The notes beneath the pieces are model-generated. The model searched no databases and was not told where the DNA came from. It saw nothing but the letters and a program-made list of their open reading frames with translations. 64,000 bases of DNA from Sphingosinicella soli (lineage in GTDB: Bacteria > Pseudomonadota > Alphaproteobacteria > Sphingomonadales > Sphingomonadaceae). Shown piece after piece: positions 41,898-50,584 of the stretch (the stretch's first letter is position 1; every line of letters begins with the position of its first letter). Made by a program: the position numbers and the translations under genes. Where the stretch lies: NCBI RefSeq assembly GCF_014199685.1, contig NZ_JACHNZ010000002.1, positions 62,001-126,000 on the forward strand. Reading direction: 5' to 3'.

Positions 41898-42666
41898 AAA
41901 GTGGTGCGACGCCACCAAGGAAAAGGACAAGCGGAAGCGCTATTGGACGTATGTCGAAAAGGACGGTGGCCGCGATGAGATCCGTGACGACCTCGCCGAG
42001 ACCATGCGCTCCCATTACGATCGGCTTGAGCGTATAGCCGATGACGTCCAGCGGCTCGGTTACAAGGTTGCCGCGGAAATTCTGCGCACGCAGCTCCCCC
42101 AGACAGATAAAGGCCGCTCGGGTGATCTCGGCGAGATATTGGCGACCGAGTTGGTCGAGGAGGAAATCGGTCTGCGCGTTCCCGTTCGTCGTCTGCGCTA
42201 CAAGGATGGGCGGAACATGGCGATGCGAGGCGACGACTTTATCGGGGCAGGCTATGGAGGCGACGACTCCAAGCTTTGGCTGCTGAAAGGCGAAGCCAAG
42301 AGCAACAAAGTCCTCGGGAAAGCCACCGTCACGAGCGCCCGCAAGGTGCTCAATCGTGACAACGGCAGATGCACGCCGGACTCGCTGGCATTTGTCGCGA
42401 ACCGCTTGCTCGAAAGCAACGACGACGGCGATGTGCAACTGGGCCGCGACCTTCGCGATGAAGTCGGTCTCAAGACCCTGCGTGCTGATCGCATCGACCA
42501 CATGCTCTTTACGATATCGGGCAATGGACCTCACGCTTCGCTGAAGGGCGATCTCGAAGGCGCCGGGACGAACCGGGACCAGTATGTCGTGAACGTCCAC
42601 ATCGAAGACCACCAGGACTTCATCAAGGAGATGTATCAGAAGGCGGAAGACCTTGGAGACGACTGA
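41884..42666 (+). CDS. hamA: Hachiman nuclease HamA (DUF1837)
   Basis: The 260-aa protein (GTG GTG at 41884-41889; either may start) carries DKGRSGDLGEILATELVEEE (E84) and a PD-(D/E)xK-like core. The core has D118 in MRGDDFIGAG and E137-x-K139 in LLKGEAKS. This is the HamA effector nuclease of the two-gene Hachiman anti-phage system, in which HamB holds HamA inactive until damaged or phage DNA is sensed. It overlaps the HNH gene and hamB by 14 bp each, so the three are translationally coupled. Confidence 0.88.
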   Translation: MVLYKKWCDATKEKDKRKRYWTYVEKDGGRDEIRDDLAETMRSHYDRLERIADDVQRLGYKVAAEILRTQLPQTDKGRSGDLGEILATELVEEEIGLRVPVRRLRYKDGRNMAMRGDDFIGAGYGGDDSKLWLLKGEAKSNKVLGKATVTSARKVLNRDNGRCTPDSLAFVANRLLESNDDGDVQLGRDLRDEVGLKTLRADRIDHMLFTISGNGPHASLKGDLEGAGTNRDQYVVNVHIEDHQDFIKEMYQKAEDLGDD

Positions 42667-45600
42667 CGAACTGCAAGCATTTTTGACGCGCGCGACGCAG
42701 GACGGCGTGCAAGGGCGGCTGCTATACCGAGGGGCGGCATGGTCGCTAATGCGAAGTGATGGTGTTCTGCCTGAAAATGCCCCGCCGCTCGGCGCGACCA
42801 TCGATACCGACCTTGCAGAACATGGGTTTGCGCTGCTCCGTGCGGCAATGGCCCTTCGCACCCAGGCCGGCTCCTCCGAGTTGACGAACAAGGCGTTCGA
42901 GCGCGCCGGCAACGCGTTTGAAGCTTTGGTGCGCAATGCCGATCCCGAAGCCGCCGATCGCGGTTTCCGCAGGACGATCGCCGCCACGGCCTACCATCTG
43001 GCCGGGTTCTCGGCCGTCGCCTATTCGCTCTTCAACGAGGCAGTGGGCGACCTGAATTTGACGCCGGGTGAAATGGCGGTGATGCGGTTGGTGCTGCGCG
43101 ACCTTGATGGGCTTCGAGCCTTCGTGCGCGGCTGGCTGAACGACGCGGCGCATGGTGACGACCGGATTGCTGCGGGGCTGTCCGGTGAGGATGCCGATGT
43201 CGACGAGATCCTGGCGATCGTTCTCAACACCACGATCTGTCGGGCGTTGGCCTTCTTCGATTTCGCGTTGGAGACCGGCGAAGAGGAACCGCTCGACGCG
43301 GCGCGCTCGCTTCTCACAACGGCTGTCAGCCTGGCCGACAATGCGGAGAACGTACCGCTGTGGTGGATCACCAATCTGTGCCGGCATCTGATCGACGACC
43401 TATGGCAACATTCGTTGCACCAGAACCTGCCGACAGAGCCACCTGAGGGCGCCGCCGAGAAGTATCCCGATCTGCGACGATTGTTTATTGGGTCTCTCTA
43501 CGCTCGGAAGAATTCCGAGGTTGAGCTTTGGCCCTCGCAGCGTGAGGCGGCGCGCCGCTCGACGGATGTCAAGGATGACCTGGTCGTCGCCCTACCCACC
43601 AGCGCCGGGAAAACGCGCGTCGCTGAGATCGCCGCGCTCATGACGCTGTCTTCGGCGCGGCGAGTTCTCATCGTGACGCCGCTGCGAGCACTATCGGCTC
43701 AGACAGAACGATCGTTTCGTAAGACCTTCGCGCCGCTCGGATTCAGCGTGTCGTCGCTCTACGGCGCCAGCGGCCTCTCGGCTGGTGACGAGGACGCGCT
43801 CCGATCGCGGGAGATCATCATAGCGACGCCGGAGAAACTCGACTTCGCGCTGAGAAGCGATCCGAGCCTGATCGACGACGTCGGGCTGATCGTGCTCGAT
43901 GAAGGCCACATGATCGGGCCGAGCGAGCGTGAGATCCGCTACGAGACGCTGGTGCAGCGCTTGTTGCGCCGCGCAGACTCGGCCGACCGCCGTATTGTCT
44001 GCCTCTCGGCGATTCTTCCGAGTGGAGATGAGCTCGACGATCTGACTGCGTGGATACGGGCGGACGAGCCAGGCGACGCCGTGCGGTCTGACTGGCGGCC
44101 AACACGCCAGCGTTTCGGAATGCTGGCGTGGCGTGCGCGTGATGCGCGCCTGACCCTGGATCTGACCAACAACGGCCCGTTCCTGGATCATTTCGTGGTT
44201 CAAAAGCCGCCCCGCGGCCGTGAGAAGAAGCCCTATCCCCGAAAGACGTCACATCTGGCCCTGTTCGCGGCCTGGGAGTTTGCGGCGCAGGGCAAGCGGA
44301 CACTCATCTTCTCGACGCAAGCGAACTGGGTTGAGGGGTACGGAAAGCAAATCGTCGACCTCTGCAAACGCGGCTATCTGGACTCGCTTCTGGATGACGA
44401 AGCATCGATCGCTCGCGCAATCGAGGTCGGCAAAGAATGGCTCGGCGAAGATCATCCCGCGGTGGCAAGCCTTAAGGCGGGCGTTGCCATTCACCACGGC
44501 CGCCTGCCGAGCCCGTTCCTCCGCGAGTTGGAAGTCCTGCTATCGGAGGGCGTCCTCAAGGTCATCGTCGCATCGCCGACGCTGTCGCAGGGGCTCAATC
44601 TCAACGCCGCAGTCTTGCTCGTCCCGGCGCTGTACCGAGCGGGCAAACCGATCACCGGCGAGGAGTTCGCCAATGTCGCCGGCCGCGCCGGCCGCGCTTT
44701 CGTCGACGTGGAAGGGCTCATCGTCCACGTCATGTTCGATCGAGTCGATTGGCGGAGCGGAGAATGGCGGGGATTAGTGGCCTCTTCCAAGGCCCGGACG
44801 CTAAAGAGCGGCCTGATTCAGATCGTCGCGGAGATTCTTGATCGCCTGGCTCGAGAGGGCGTGCTGGGACGCGCCGACGCGTGGGAATATCTCGCCAACG
44901 CCCGCGAGGCCTGGAAGTCGCCGGCAGAAGAAGCGGCGATCGCCGCTCAGCTTGCGGCGCCTCCAGACGGAACTGATCGGGATGACGAGGACGAGGATGA
45001 CGAGGCGGGAGGAGATGAAGAGGAAAGCATCGACGAGGAGCCGCTCTCGGAACTCGTCGAGCGCCTTGATGCAACGGTCTTCGGCTTGGTGGAGGCGCTC
45101 GATGCCGACCGCGCCGACTTGCCCAAGCTTCTCGACGAAGCGCTCAACGGATCGCTCTGGGCGCGTCAAATAGCGCGCGAGGGTGAAGGCATGGAGGCGC
45201 AACACCGCAAGGTGTTCCAGGCGCGTGCCAATCTCATCTGGTCGGTGACGACGCCTCAGGCCCGCCGCGGGCATTTCGCGATGGGCGTCGGCTTGGAAGC
45301 CGGGCTGACGATCGACGCGATGGCGGAAGAGCTGGGCGCCCTCATCGATCGAGCCGACGCCGCGTCCCTGCCAGGAGACGTCGACGAACTGGCCGATGCC
45401 TTGGCGGGCCTCGGGGAGCGACTGCTGGTGATGCGGCCGTTCATTCCCGACAAGAAGAATGCGCTACCTGGCAATTGGAAAGCGATCCTGAAGCAATGGG
45501 TGTCGGGCGCGGAGGTCTCGCAGATCGGACCCCACAACATGCGCATGGTGGAAGAGGCCTTCACGTATCGGCTGGTTTGGGCATTGGAAGCTATCAGAAC

Positions 45601-46168
45601 CCGGCGTCTAACTTTGGGCTGGTCGCCGGACATCATTCCGGGTGGCGCAGCCGCATCTCTGGAAACAGGGGTTCCGCAGTTCATGATGTCGATGTTGATA
45701 CGGGCGGGCCTTCCGTCCAGGCGGGCGGCTATCGCGGCGATCCAGACCACCAACCCCGTCTTCGTAACGCCGGCCGAGATGCGTGCATGGCTGGAATCCG
45801 ATGAAATCACGGCGTTTACCGACGCCGGCGACTGGCCAACGCCTGATACCGCCGCGCTCTGGGCGCGTTTCAGGACCGAGGCCCTCAGCGGCGGAATCCA
45901 GAAGTGGTCGATCGAACGCTACAAGAGGTTGCTCGACCTTCCTGCGCACTCGGCGCCGCCGGCTGGGCTTTATCGGGTCATCACGGACGAGGGCGATGGG
46001 CGCACATGGCTGGCGACACCGGACTATCGACGGGTGGTCCCCTTCAAAAAGCCGGCGGTAGATCCGAAGCCCAGCCTGTTCTCGGGAAGGTTGCCCGGGG
46101 CGACGGCGGTCGTGGATACCCTGAGGGTAGGACGGGGCAAGTTGCGATGGCCTCGCGCTGACGCTTGA
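42653..46168 (+). CDS. hamB: Hachiman helicase HamB
   Basis: The 1171-aa protein starts at TTG 42653 (METTDELQAFLTRA). The N-terminal 300 residues are helical. Walker A is ALPTSAGKTRVAEIA (about residue 313), box II is VLDEGHMIG (DEGH, about 414), motif III is CLSAILPS, and motif VI is NVAGRAGRAF. An acidic insertion (DDEDEDDEAGGDEEES) lies near residue 780. This is a SF2 helicase as in known HamB. Together with hamA it forms an apparently complete Hachiman system. It ends 43 bp before the former stop of the convergent integrase gene. Confidence 0.88.
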   Translation: METTDELQAFLTRATQDGVQGRLLYRGAAWSLMRSDGVLPENAPPLGATIDTDLAEHGFALLRAAMALRTQAGSSELTNKAFERAGNAFEALVRNADPEAADRGFRRTIAATAYHLAGFSAVAYSLFNEAVGDLNLTPGEMAVMRLVLRDLDGLRAFVRGWLNDAAHGDDRIAAGLSGEDADVDEILAIVLNTTICRALAFFDFALETGEEEPLDAARSLLTTAVSLADNAENVPLWWITNLCRHLIDDLWQHSLHQNLPTEPPEGAAEKYPDLRRLFIGSLYARKNSEVELWPSQREAARRSTDVKDDLVVALPTSAGKTRVAEIAALMTLSSARRVLIVTPLRALSAQTERSFRKTFAPLGFSVSSLYGASGLSAGDEDALRSREIIIATPEKLDFALRSDPSLIDDVGLIVLDEGHMIGPSEREIRYETLVQRLLRRADSADRRIVCLSAILPSGDELDDLTAWIRADEPGDAVRSDWRPTRQRFGMLAWRARDARLTLDLTNNGPFLDHFVVQKPPRGREKKPYPRKTSHLALFAAWEFAAQGKRTLIFSTQANWVEGYGKQIVDLCKRGYLDSLLDDEASIARAIEVGKEWLGEDHPAVASLKAGVAIHHGRLPSPFLRELEVLLSEGVLKVIVASPTLSQGLNLNAAVLLVPALYRAGKPITGEEFANVAGRAGRAFVDVEGLIVHVMFDRVDWRSGEWRGLVASSKARTLKSGLIQIVAEILDRLAREGVLGRADAWEYLANAREAWKSPAEEAAIAAQLAAPPDGTDRDDEDEDDEAGGDEEESIDEEPLSELVERLDATVFGLVEALDADRADLPKLLDEALNGSLWARQIAREGEGMEAQHRKVFQARANLIWSVTTPQARRGHFAMGVGLEAGLTIDAMAEELGALIDRADAASLPGDVDELADALAGLGERLLVMRPFIPDKKNALPGNWKAILKQWVSGAEVSQIGPHNMRMVEEAFTYRLVWALEAIRTRRLTLGWSPDIIPGGAAASLETGVPQFMMSMLIRAGLPSRRAAIAAIQTTNPVFVTPAEMRAWLESDEITAFTDAGDWPTPDTAALWARFRTEALSGGIQKWSIERYKRLLDLPAHSAPPAGLYRVITDEGDGRTWLATPDYRRVVPFKKPAVDPKPSLFSGRLPGATAVVDTLRVGRGKLRWPRADA

Positions 46169-46211
46169 GAGCGCGAGAGCTTTCGCTGCGGCTGAGGGCG
46201 CTGTCTGAAAC

Positions 46212-46295
46212 TTACGCCGCCAACTGCTCCAAAGCTTCTCCTGGCTGCATCGCTTGCGCGAACAGGCGGTTCATCGCTGCTTGGCGCGACTCGCG
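46212..46295 (-). pseudogene. Detached 3' end of the integrase gene
   Basis: Read on the minus strand after removal of the IS66 element and one 8-bp duplication, this segment continues the integrase frame for 27 codons (RESRQAAMNRLFAQAMQPG and a short tail ending in LAA) and ends in TAA at 46214-46212. It shows where the native gene ended before the insertion. Confidence 0.88.
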
Positions 46296-46363
46296 ATCGA
46301 GTGGTACGCGTCCGCCGAAGGCCGCCTTGCGGGAGCTGAGGCAAATCGTTGAGCACTGTCGGT

Positions 46364-46747
46364 ATGGACAGCCATACGCACAGTGCCTTCGGGCGACTTG
46401 AGATCGTCGAGACCGGGCGTCGCCGGCGATGGACGGACGAGGAGAAGCGCCGGATCGTGCTGGAGAGCATGAGCGGGCCGCGGCTCATATCCGAGACAGC
46501 GCGTCGCCATGGCATATCCCGCACGCTGCTGTTGACCTGGCGCCGCTTGATGGCGAGCGAGGTGCCGAGCGGGTTCGTGCCGGCGATCGTTGTTCCTGAG
46601 GCAGGGATGGCGACACCGCTTCCGCGAGAGCGGCGGGGAGCCCGGGTCGAGATTGTGCTGGTTGATGGTCGTCGGCTGATCGTTGAGGGGGCGATCAACG
46701 TGGAGGTGATCCTTCGCCTGGCGCGAGGCCTCGAGGCGCCGCGATGA
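46364..46747 (+). CDS. tnpA: IS66 family accessory protein TnpA (HTH)
   Basis: From ATG at 46364 ([20 protein letters not shown]) the 127-aa protein contains [15 protein letters not shown] and the [23 protein letters not shown] at 46349 is an alternative start. TnpA is needed with TnpB and TnpC for IS66 transposition. It overlaps tnpB by four bases (ATGA). Confidence 0.92.
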   Translation: MDSHTHSAFGRLEIVETGRRRRWTDEEKRRIVLESMSGPRLISETARRHGISRTLLLTWRRLMASEVPSGFVPAIVVPEAGMATPLPRERRGARVEIVLVDGRRLIVEGAINVEVILRLARGLEAPR

Positions 46748-47091
46748 TCCCGGTGCCGATGGGCGTGAAGGTGTGGCTTGCGACCGGCCACACGGACATG
46801 CGGAAGGGCTTTGCCTCGTTGGCGTTGCAGGTGCAGGAGGTGCTCAAGCGCGATCCTCTCGGCGGCCACATCTTCTGCTTCCGTGGCCGGCGCGGCGACC
46901 TGATCAAGGTGATCTGGCACGACGGCCAGGCGGCGAACCTCTATGTGCGGCGGCTGGAGCGTGGACGGTTCCTGTGGCCGTCGCCCGCGGACGGGATCGT
47001 GACGATCACATCGGCGCAGATGGGATATTTGCTGTCCGGAATCGACTGGCGGAACCCGCAGGAGACGTGGCGTCCAACCTCGATCGGATGA
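46744..47091 (+). CDS. tnpB: IS66 family accessory protein TnpB
   Basis: The 115-aa protein starts [20 protein letters not shown] and contains [14 protein letters not shown] and [20 protein letters not shown], the classical IS66 Orf2 signature. It acts together with TnpC; its mechanism is unknown. Confidence 0.95.
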   Translation: MIPVPMGVKVWLATGHTDMRKGFASLALQVQEVLKRDPLGGHIFCFRGRRGDLIKVIWHDGQAANLYVRRLERGRFLWPSPADGIVTITSAQMGYLLSGIDWRNPQETWRPTSIG

Positions 47092-47150
47092 TGGGGTCTG
47101 CCCCTCGGAATTTGCTTTGGAGAGGCGGGGTTCTGTGATTCCATCCTCAC

Positions 47151-48830
47151 GTGACCACGCCCTCCGACCCCTCTGAACCGCTGGAATTGCCGACTGATCC
47201 GGCGGCACTCGCGGCGATGTTCCTGGCGGAGCGCGCGGCGCGGTTGGCAGAACAGGAAGCCCGTCTGGCAGAGCGTGACGCAAGGATCGCAGCCGAGGCC
47301 GATGCGGCTGAGGCGAGGGCTGGCACGTCGTCGCGCGACGCGATGATCACCTACCTCCAGCTGATGATCGAGAAGCTGAAGCGGGAGCTCTATGGCCAGA
47401 GCTCCGAGCGCGGCACGCAGAAGCTCGATCAGCTGCAGTTGCAGCTCGAGGAGTGCGAGGCGGCCGCGACCGAGGACGAGGTTGCAGCGATCCTGAGTTC
47501 CAGCACGGCGACGCCGCGGCGGCGGCCGGTGCGCAAACCCTTCCCCGATCATCTGCCGCGCGAGCGGGTGGTGCTGCCGGCGCCGACCTCCTGCCCGTGC
47601 TGTGGCTCGGCGCGGCTGTCGAAGCTCGGCGAGGACGTCACCGAGACGCTGGAGCTCGTGCCGCGCCAGTGGAAGGTGATCCAGACGGTGCGGGAGAAGT
47701 TCGCCTGCCGGGCCTGCGAGACGATCACGCAGGAACCCGCGCCGTTCCATCCGACGCCGCGCGGCTTTGTGGGGCCGAACCTCCTGGCAACGATCCTGTT
47801 CGAGAAGTTTGGACAGCATCAGCCGCTGAACCGGCAGAGCGAGCGCTATGCCCGCGAGGGGATCGACCTCTCCGTCTCGACGCTCGCCGACCAGGTGGGA
47901 GCGGCGACATCGGCCTTGCAGCCGCTGCACGCTCTGATCGCGGCGCATGTGCTGGCGGCGGAACGGCTCCACGGCGACGACACGACGGTGCCGATCCTCG
48001 CCAAGGGCAAGACCGACACGGGCCGGATCTGGACCTATGTGCGCGACGACAGGCCCTTTGGTGGAAGCGATCCGCCGGCGGCCTTGTACTTCGCCTCAAA
48101 GGATCGCCGACAGGAGCATCCCGATGGCCACCTCTGGGGATGGCGAGGCATCCTGCAGGCCGATGCCTATGGAGGCTACAACGGGCTCTATGATCCGCGA
48201 CGACCGAAAGGGCCGGTCACGTCAGCCCTGTGCTGGAGCCATGCACGACGCGGCTTCTATGAGCTCGCCGACATTACGGCCAAGGCGCGCCGTGGCTCCG
48301 CCGCCGCGGTCTCCCCGATCGCACTCGGGGCGGTGAAGCGGATCGACGCCCTCTTTGCCCTCGAGCGGGAGATCATCGGCCGATCGCCGGAGGAGCGGGT
48401 TCGAGCCCGCCAGGAGGCCTCGAAGCCGCTCGTCGACGACCTGGCGATCTGGCTCCAGGCCCAGCGTCAAACGCTCTCCCGCTCGGCGACGGTGGCCAAG
48501 CCGATCGACTACGTGCTGAAGCGCTGGGACCGATTTGCCGCCCTCCTCGATGATGGCCGGATCTGCCTCACCAACAACGCCGCCGAGCGGGCGCTCCGAG
48601 GCTTTGCACTCGGCCGCAAGGCCTGGCTCTTTGCGGGCTCCGATCGCGGTGCCGACCGCGCTGCCGCCATGGCGACACTGATCGAGACGGCCAAGCTCAA
48701 CGACGTTGATCCGCAGGCCTGGCTCGCCGACGTCCTCGCCCGCATCGCCGCCATCCCGCAGTCCAGGCTGCCGGAGCTGTTGCCGTGGAACTGGCGCGAC
48801 GAAGCAACCGATCGCCGCAAAGCCGCCTGA
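47151..48830 (+). CDS. tnpC: IS66 family transposase TnpC
   Basis: The 559-aa protein starts at GTG 47151. It has an N-terminal coiled coil (residues 15-110) and a zinc-finger-like CPCCGSARL...CRACE. The DDE core follows: D in HGDDTTVPI, D in LQADAYGGYNGLY, and E in CLTNNAAERALRGFALGRKAW, with the Orf3 C-terminal domain at the end. Full length for the family. Confidence 0.95.
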   Translation: MTTPSDPSEPLELPTDPAALAAMFLAERAARLAEQEARLAERDARIAAEADAAEARAGTSSRDAMITYLQLMIEKLKRELYGQSSERGTQKLDQLQLQLEECEAAATEDEVAAILSSSTATPRRRPVRKPFPDHLPRERVVLPAPTSCPCCGSARLSKLGEDVTETLELVPRQWKVIQTVREKFACRACETITQEPAPFHPTPRGFVGPNLLATILFEKFGQHQPLNRQSERYAREGIDLSVSTLADQVGAATSALQPLHALIAAHVLAAERLHGDDTTVPILAKGKTDTGRIWTYVRDDRPFGGSDPPAALYFASKDRRQEHPDGHLWGWRGILQADAYGGYNGLYDPRRPKGPVTSALCWSHARRGFYELADITAKARRGSAAAVSPIALGAVKRIDALFALEREIIGRSPEERVRARQEASKPLVDDLAIWLQAQRQTLSRSATVAKPIDYVLKRWDRFAALLDDGRICLTNNAAERALRGFALGRKAWLFAGSDRGADRAAAMATLIETAKLNDVDPQAWLADVLARIAAIPQSRLPELLPWNWRDEATDRRKAA

Positions 48831-48834
48831 CGAT

Positions 48835-49050
48835 ATGGCTGCCATCTCCCACGTCTTCACCCTGGCGCTCGTAGCCCGGATGCTCAGTGAGAGCGAAGAC
48901 CGGCTCTGGGAACTCACCGATCAAATGGAGCCCGAGGACGGCGTCCTCTGGGTCCATGACATCGACGAGCGTGAGACCATGGCCTTCACCCACTTCGGCA
49001 TTGAAACCCTCAAGGAACTGATCGCCGATCAGCCCAGACCGGAAAGCTGA
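48835..49050 (+). CDS. IS66-associated small protein (71 aa)
   Basis: The protein starts MAAISHVFTLALVARMLSES and contains EDRLWELTDQMEPEDGVLWV and RETMAFTHFGIETLKELI. It lies five bases after tnpC inside the right IS end. Many IS66 copies in alphaproteobacteria carry this fourth gene; function unknown. Its 3' end overlaps the IS-encoded tail of the integrase on the other strand. Confidence 0.8.
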   Translation: MAAISHVFTLALVARMLSESEDRLWELTDQMEPEDGVLWVHDIDERETMAFTHFGIETLKELIADQPRPES

Positions 49051-50338
49051 ACTCCCGCGGTCCTCGGCGGATGCTTACATCGAGTGCGTAGGAGCTGCGC
49101 TTGAATTGCACGCCATCGAGCAGGCCCTGGATATAACCAGCGACCGCATCTGCGGCCATGATCAAAGCTGTATCAACCGTGTGGATGTAGCGGCTGGTGA
49201 CGGTGCCTTGCGCGTGCCCAAGCAACGCCGCGACTGTCGATTCGGTGAAGCCGAGATCGTTCGCCATGCTGGCATAGCTGTGGCGCAGGACGTGCGGGGT
49301 AATCCCGGCAAGCGGTGTGTTCTCCAGCATCTTGTGCCAGTGCTTCGGAAACCCGACCAGCGGCTTGCCTTCGATGGTGCCGCCAAAGACCGGGCCGGTT
49401 GCATGCTCCGGCCGGCGCGCATTGAGAAGGTCGACCACCGGGAGTCCGATCGGTCGAACCGAAGCACCTTCCTTGCTGTCGGTGAGCCGCAGGCAGCTAT
49501 TGTCGCTGTCCACTTCGGGCCAGATGAGATTGATGATCTCGCCACGCCGGCACCCCGTGAGCGCGATGGCCTTCCCCATCTCCGCAGCGGTTGCGAGCTG
49601 ATCGTCTTGAGACGCCTTATTGAGGAGCTTTCCTAGCAAGCGATACTCGTCCTCCGAGAGACGCCGCGTGCGCTTCTGGTCGGCAGCCTTACGGATGCCG
49701 TGAGCCGGATTAGCGTCGATGATCCCACTCTCGCGGGCGTAAGTCAGGATGGCGCCGAGCAGGCCGACAGTGCGCGTGCCCGTGCCGATGCCGCCACGCA
49801 CGATCGAGCGGCCGCGCTTCTTGGTCTTCTGATCGGCTTTGGTCTTCCCGGATGCGACGTCGCGCATGAAGCGCGTCACGTCTGCAGCGGTGATGTCTTT
49901 CACGCGCCGCGTGCCGAGCAGCGGAATAATGTGACGCCGGATGCGTCCCTCATCGGTGTAGATGGTGGACGCCTTTTTCGGGCGGCGCTTCTTGCCGAGG
50001 ATCAATCCGTTCTTCGCGTCATCGAGATAGCGCTCGCACAGCTCCTTGATGGTGACGGCCTTATGGTCGAGCTCGCGCTCTTCGGCTGGATTGTCGCCTT
50101 GCGCGATGCGGCCGAGCAAGATGCGCGCCTGCACGCGCGCAGTGTCCGGCGTCCAGACTCCGTGCATGCCGATGGTGAAGCGTCGTGTGCGACCCTTGGC
50201 GCGATACTGCACCAGGTAGCTGCGCTTGCCCGATTTGAAGACGCGCAGCCCGAAGCCGGGCAGCTCGTCGTCCCAGATGAAATAGTCTTTGTCGCCGGCT
50301 TCGGCCTGATCGACACTACGTTTGCTTAGCTTCGCCAT
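49010..50338 (-). CDS. int: Tyrosine-type site-specific integrase, C-terminus altered by IS66
   Basis: The protein starts MAKLSKRSVDQAEAGDKDYF (ATG 50338). An Arm-type (DUF4102-like) domain follows (LPGFGLRVFKSGKRSYLVQY), then a core-binding domain and the catalytic domain: R in ALTGCRRGEIINLIW, HxxR in HVLRHSYASMAND, H in LLGHAQGT, Y in TSRYIHTVD. It catalyses insertion and excision at the tRNA-Arg site. Native sequence ends at residue 420 (SSYALD); the last 22 residues come from the IS66 end, giving 442 aa in place of about 447. The catalytic residues precede the break, so activity may persist. An earlier in-frame start at 50467 is unlikely. Confidence 0.9.
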   Translation of the reverse strand: MAKLSKRSVDQAEAGDKDYFIWDDELPGFGLRVFKSGKRSYLVQYRAKGRTRRFTIGMHGVWTPDTARVQARILLGRIAQGDNPAEERELDHKAVTIKELCERYLDDAKNGLILGKKRRPKKASTIYTDEGRIRRHIIPLLGTRRVKDITAADVTRFMRDVASGKTKADQKTKKRGRSIVRGGIGTGTRTVGLLGAILTYARESGIIDANPAHGIRKAADQKRTRRLSEDEYRLLGKLLNKASQDDQLATAAEMGKAIALTGCRRGEIINLIWPEVDSDNSCLRLTDSKEGASVRPIGLPVVDLLNARRPEHATGPVFGGTIEGKPLVGFPKHWHKMLENTPLAGITPHVLRHSYASMANDLGFTESTVAALLGHAQGTVTSRYIHTVDTALIMAADAVAGYIQGLLDGVQFKRSSYALDVSIRRGPREFSFPVWADRRSVP

Positions 50339-50533
50339 GTGACATACTCCGGCGGCTGCGCCGCTTCCGTTGGACCGCTTCCGCGGAAGCACCGCGGAAG
50401 CACCCAGGCGGAAATTCGGGGTCATCACAGGATACTGGCTTCGGAGTTGATCGCCAGAAAAGATCAATGCCTACAGTTGGTTAGCGTGGTCTAGCGTACG
50501 AATAGAAACTGTGGCGTATATCGTCTTTTTGGG
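50339..50533. promoter_or_regulatory. Integrase promoter / att-proximal region with repeats
   Basis: The 195 bp hold a 14-bp palindrome GCTTCCGCGGAAGC at 50377-50390 and a tandem 11-bp repeat CCGCGGAAGCA at 50381-50391 and 50392-50402. These may be arm-type integrase or excisionase binding sites. No gene is present. Confidence 0.5.
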
Positions 50534-50578
50534 CTCCGAAGGCAGAGGTCACAGGTTCGAATCCTCTCGGATGCACCA
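50534..50578 (+). other. attR: 3' part of tRNA-Arg(CCG) duplicated by ICE integration
   Basis: The segment contains the anticodon loop CTCCGAA (50534-50540), 3' anticodon stem GGCAG, variable loop AGGTC, T-arm with TTCGAAT, acceptor strand CGGATGC, discriminator A and CCA (50576-50578). Anticodon CCG specifies arginine. The matching 5' half (GCATCCG acceptor, D-arm, CTGCC) is absent upstream, so this is the duplicated attachment core and not a working tRNA. One T-stem mismatch (C50-C64) is present. The orientation predicts an intact tRNA-Arg at the left end of the element. Confidence 0.88.
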
Positions 50579-50584
50579 TTCCAC

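Larger units (their letters stand above)
46304..49078 (+). mobile_element. IS66-family insertion sequence (2775 bp)
   Basis: The left end starts GTACGCGTCCGCCGA and the right end is the complement of GTAAGCATCCGCCGAGG (18 of 22 positions match). A perfect 8-bp target duplication ATCGAGTG flanks it (46296-46303 and 49079-49086), the size expected for IS66. It carries tnpA, tnpB, tnpC and a fourth small gene, all complete. It inserted into the 3' end of the ICE integrase. Confidence 0.95.
1..50578. mobile_element. Right-hand part of an integrative and conjugative element (Tn4371/rlxS-like backbone)
   Basis: The region carries a relaxase, a lytic transglycosylase, TraF peptidase, ParA/ParB, ArdC, DUF736, DUF2840, DUF2285 and strawberry-notch genes in the order familiar from proteobacterial ICEs of the rlxS type. 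It ends in a tyrosine integrase next to a tRNA 3'-end repeat at 50534-50578. Cargo seen here is mercury resistance at the left edge and a defence cluster at 23730-46168. The mating-pair (trb/virB) genes and the left attachment site are not in the window. The right boundary is well supported by the change to the kdp operon; the left boundary is unknown. Confidence 0.85.

Noticed and set aside
25127-46168. BREX system
   Set aside because: The methylase resembles PglX but no PglZ, BrxA, BrxB, BrxC or BrxL is present.
50534-50578. A working tRNA gene
   Set aside because: Only the anticodon loop to CCA is present. No matching acceptor or D-arm lies upstream and one T-stem pair is mismatched.
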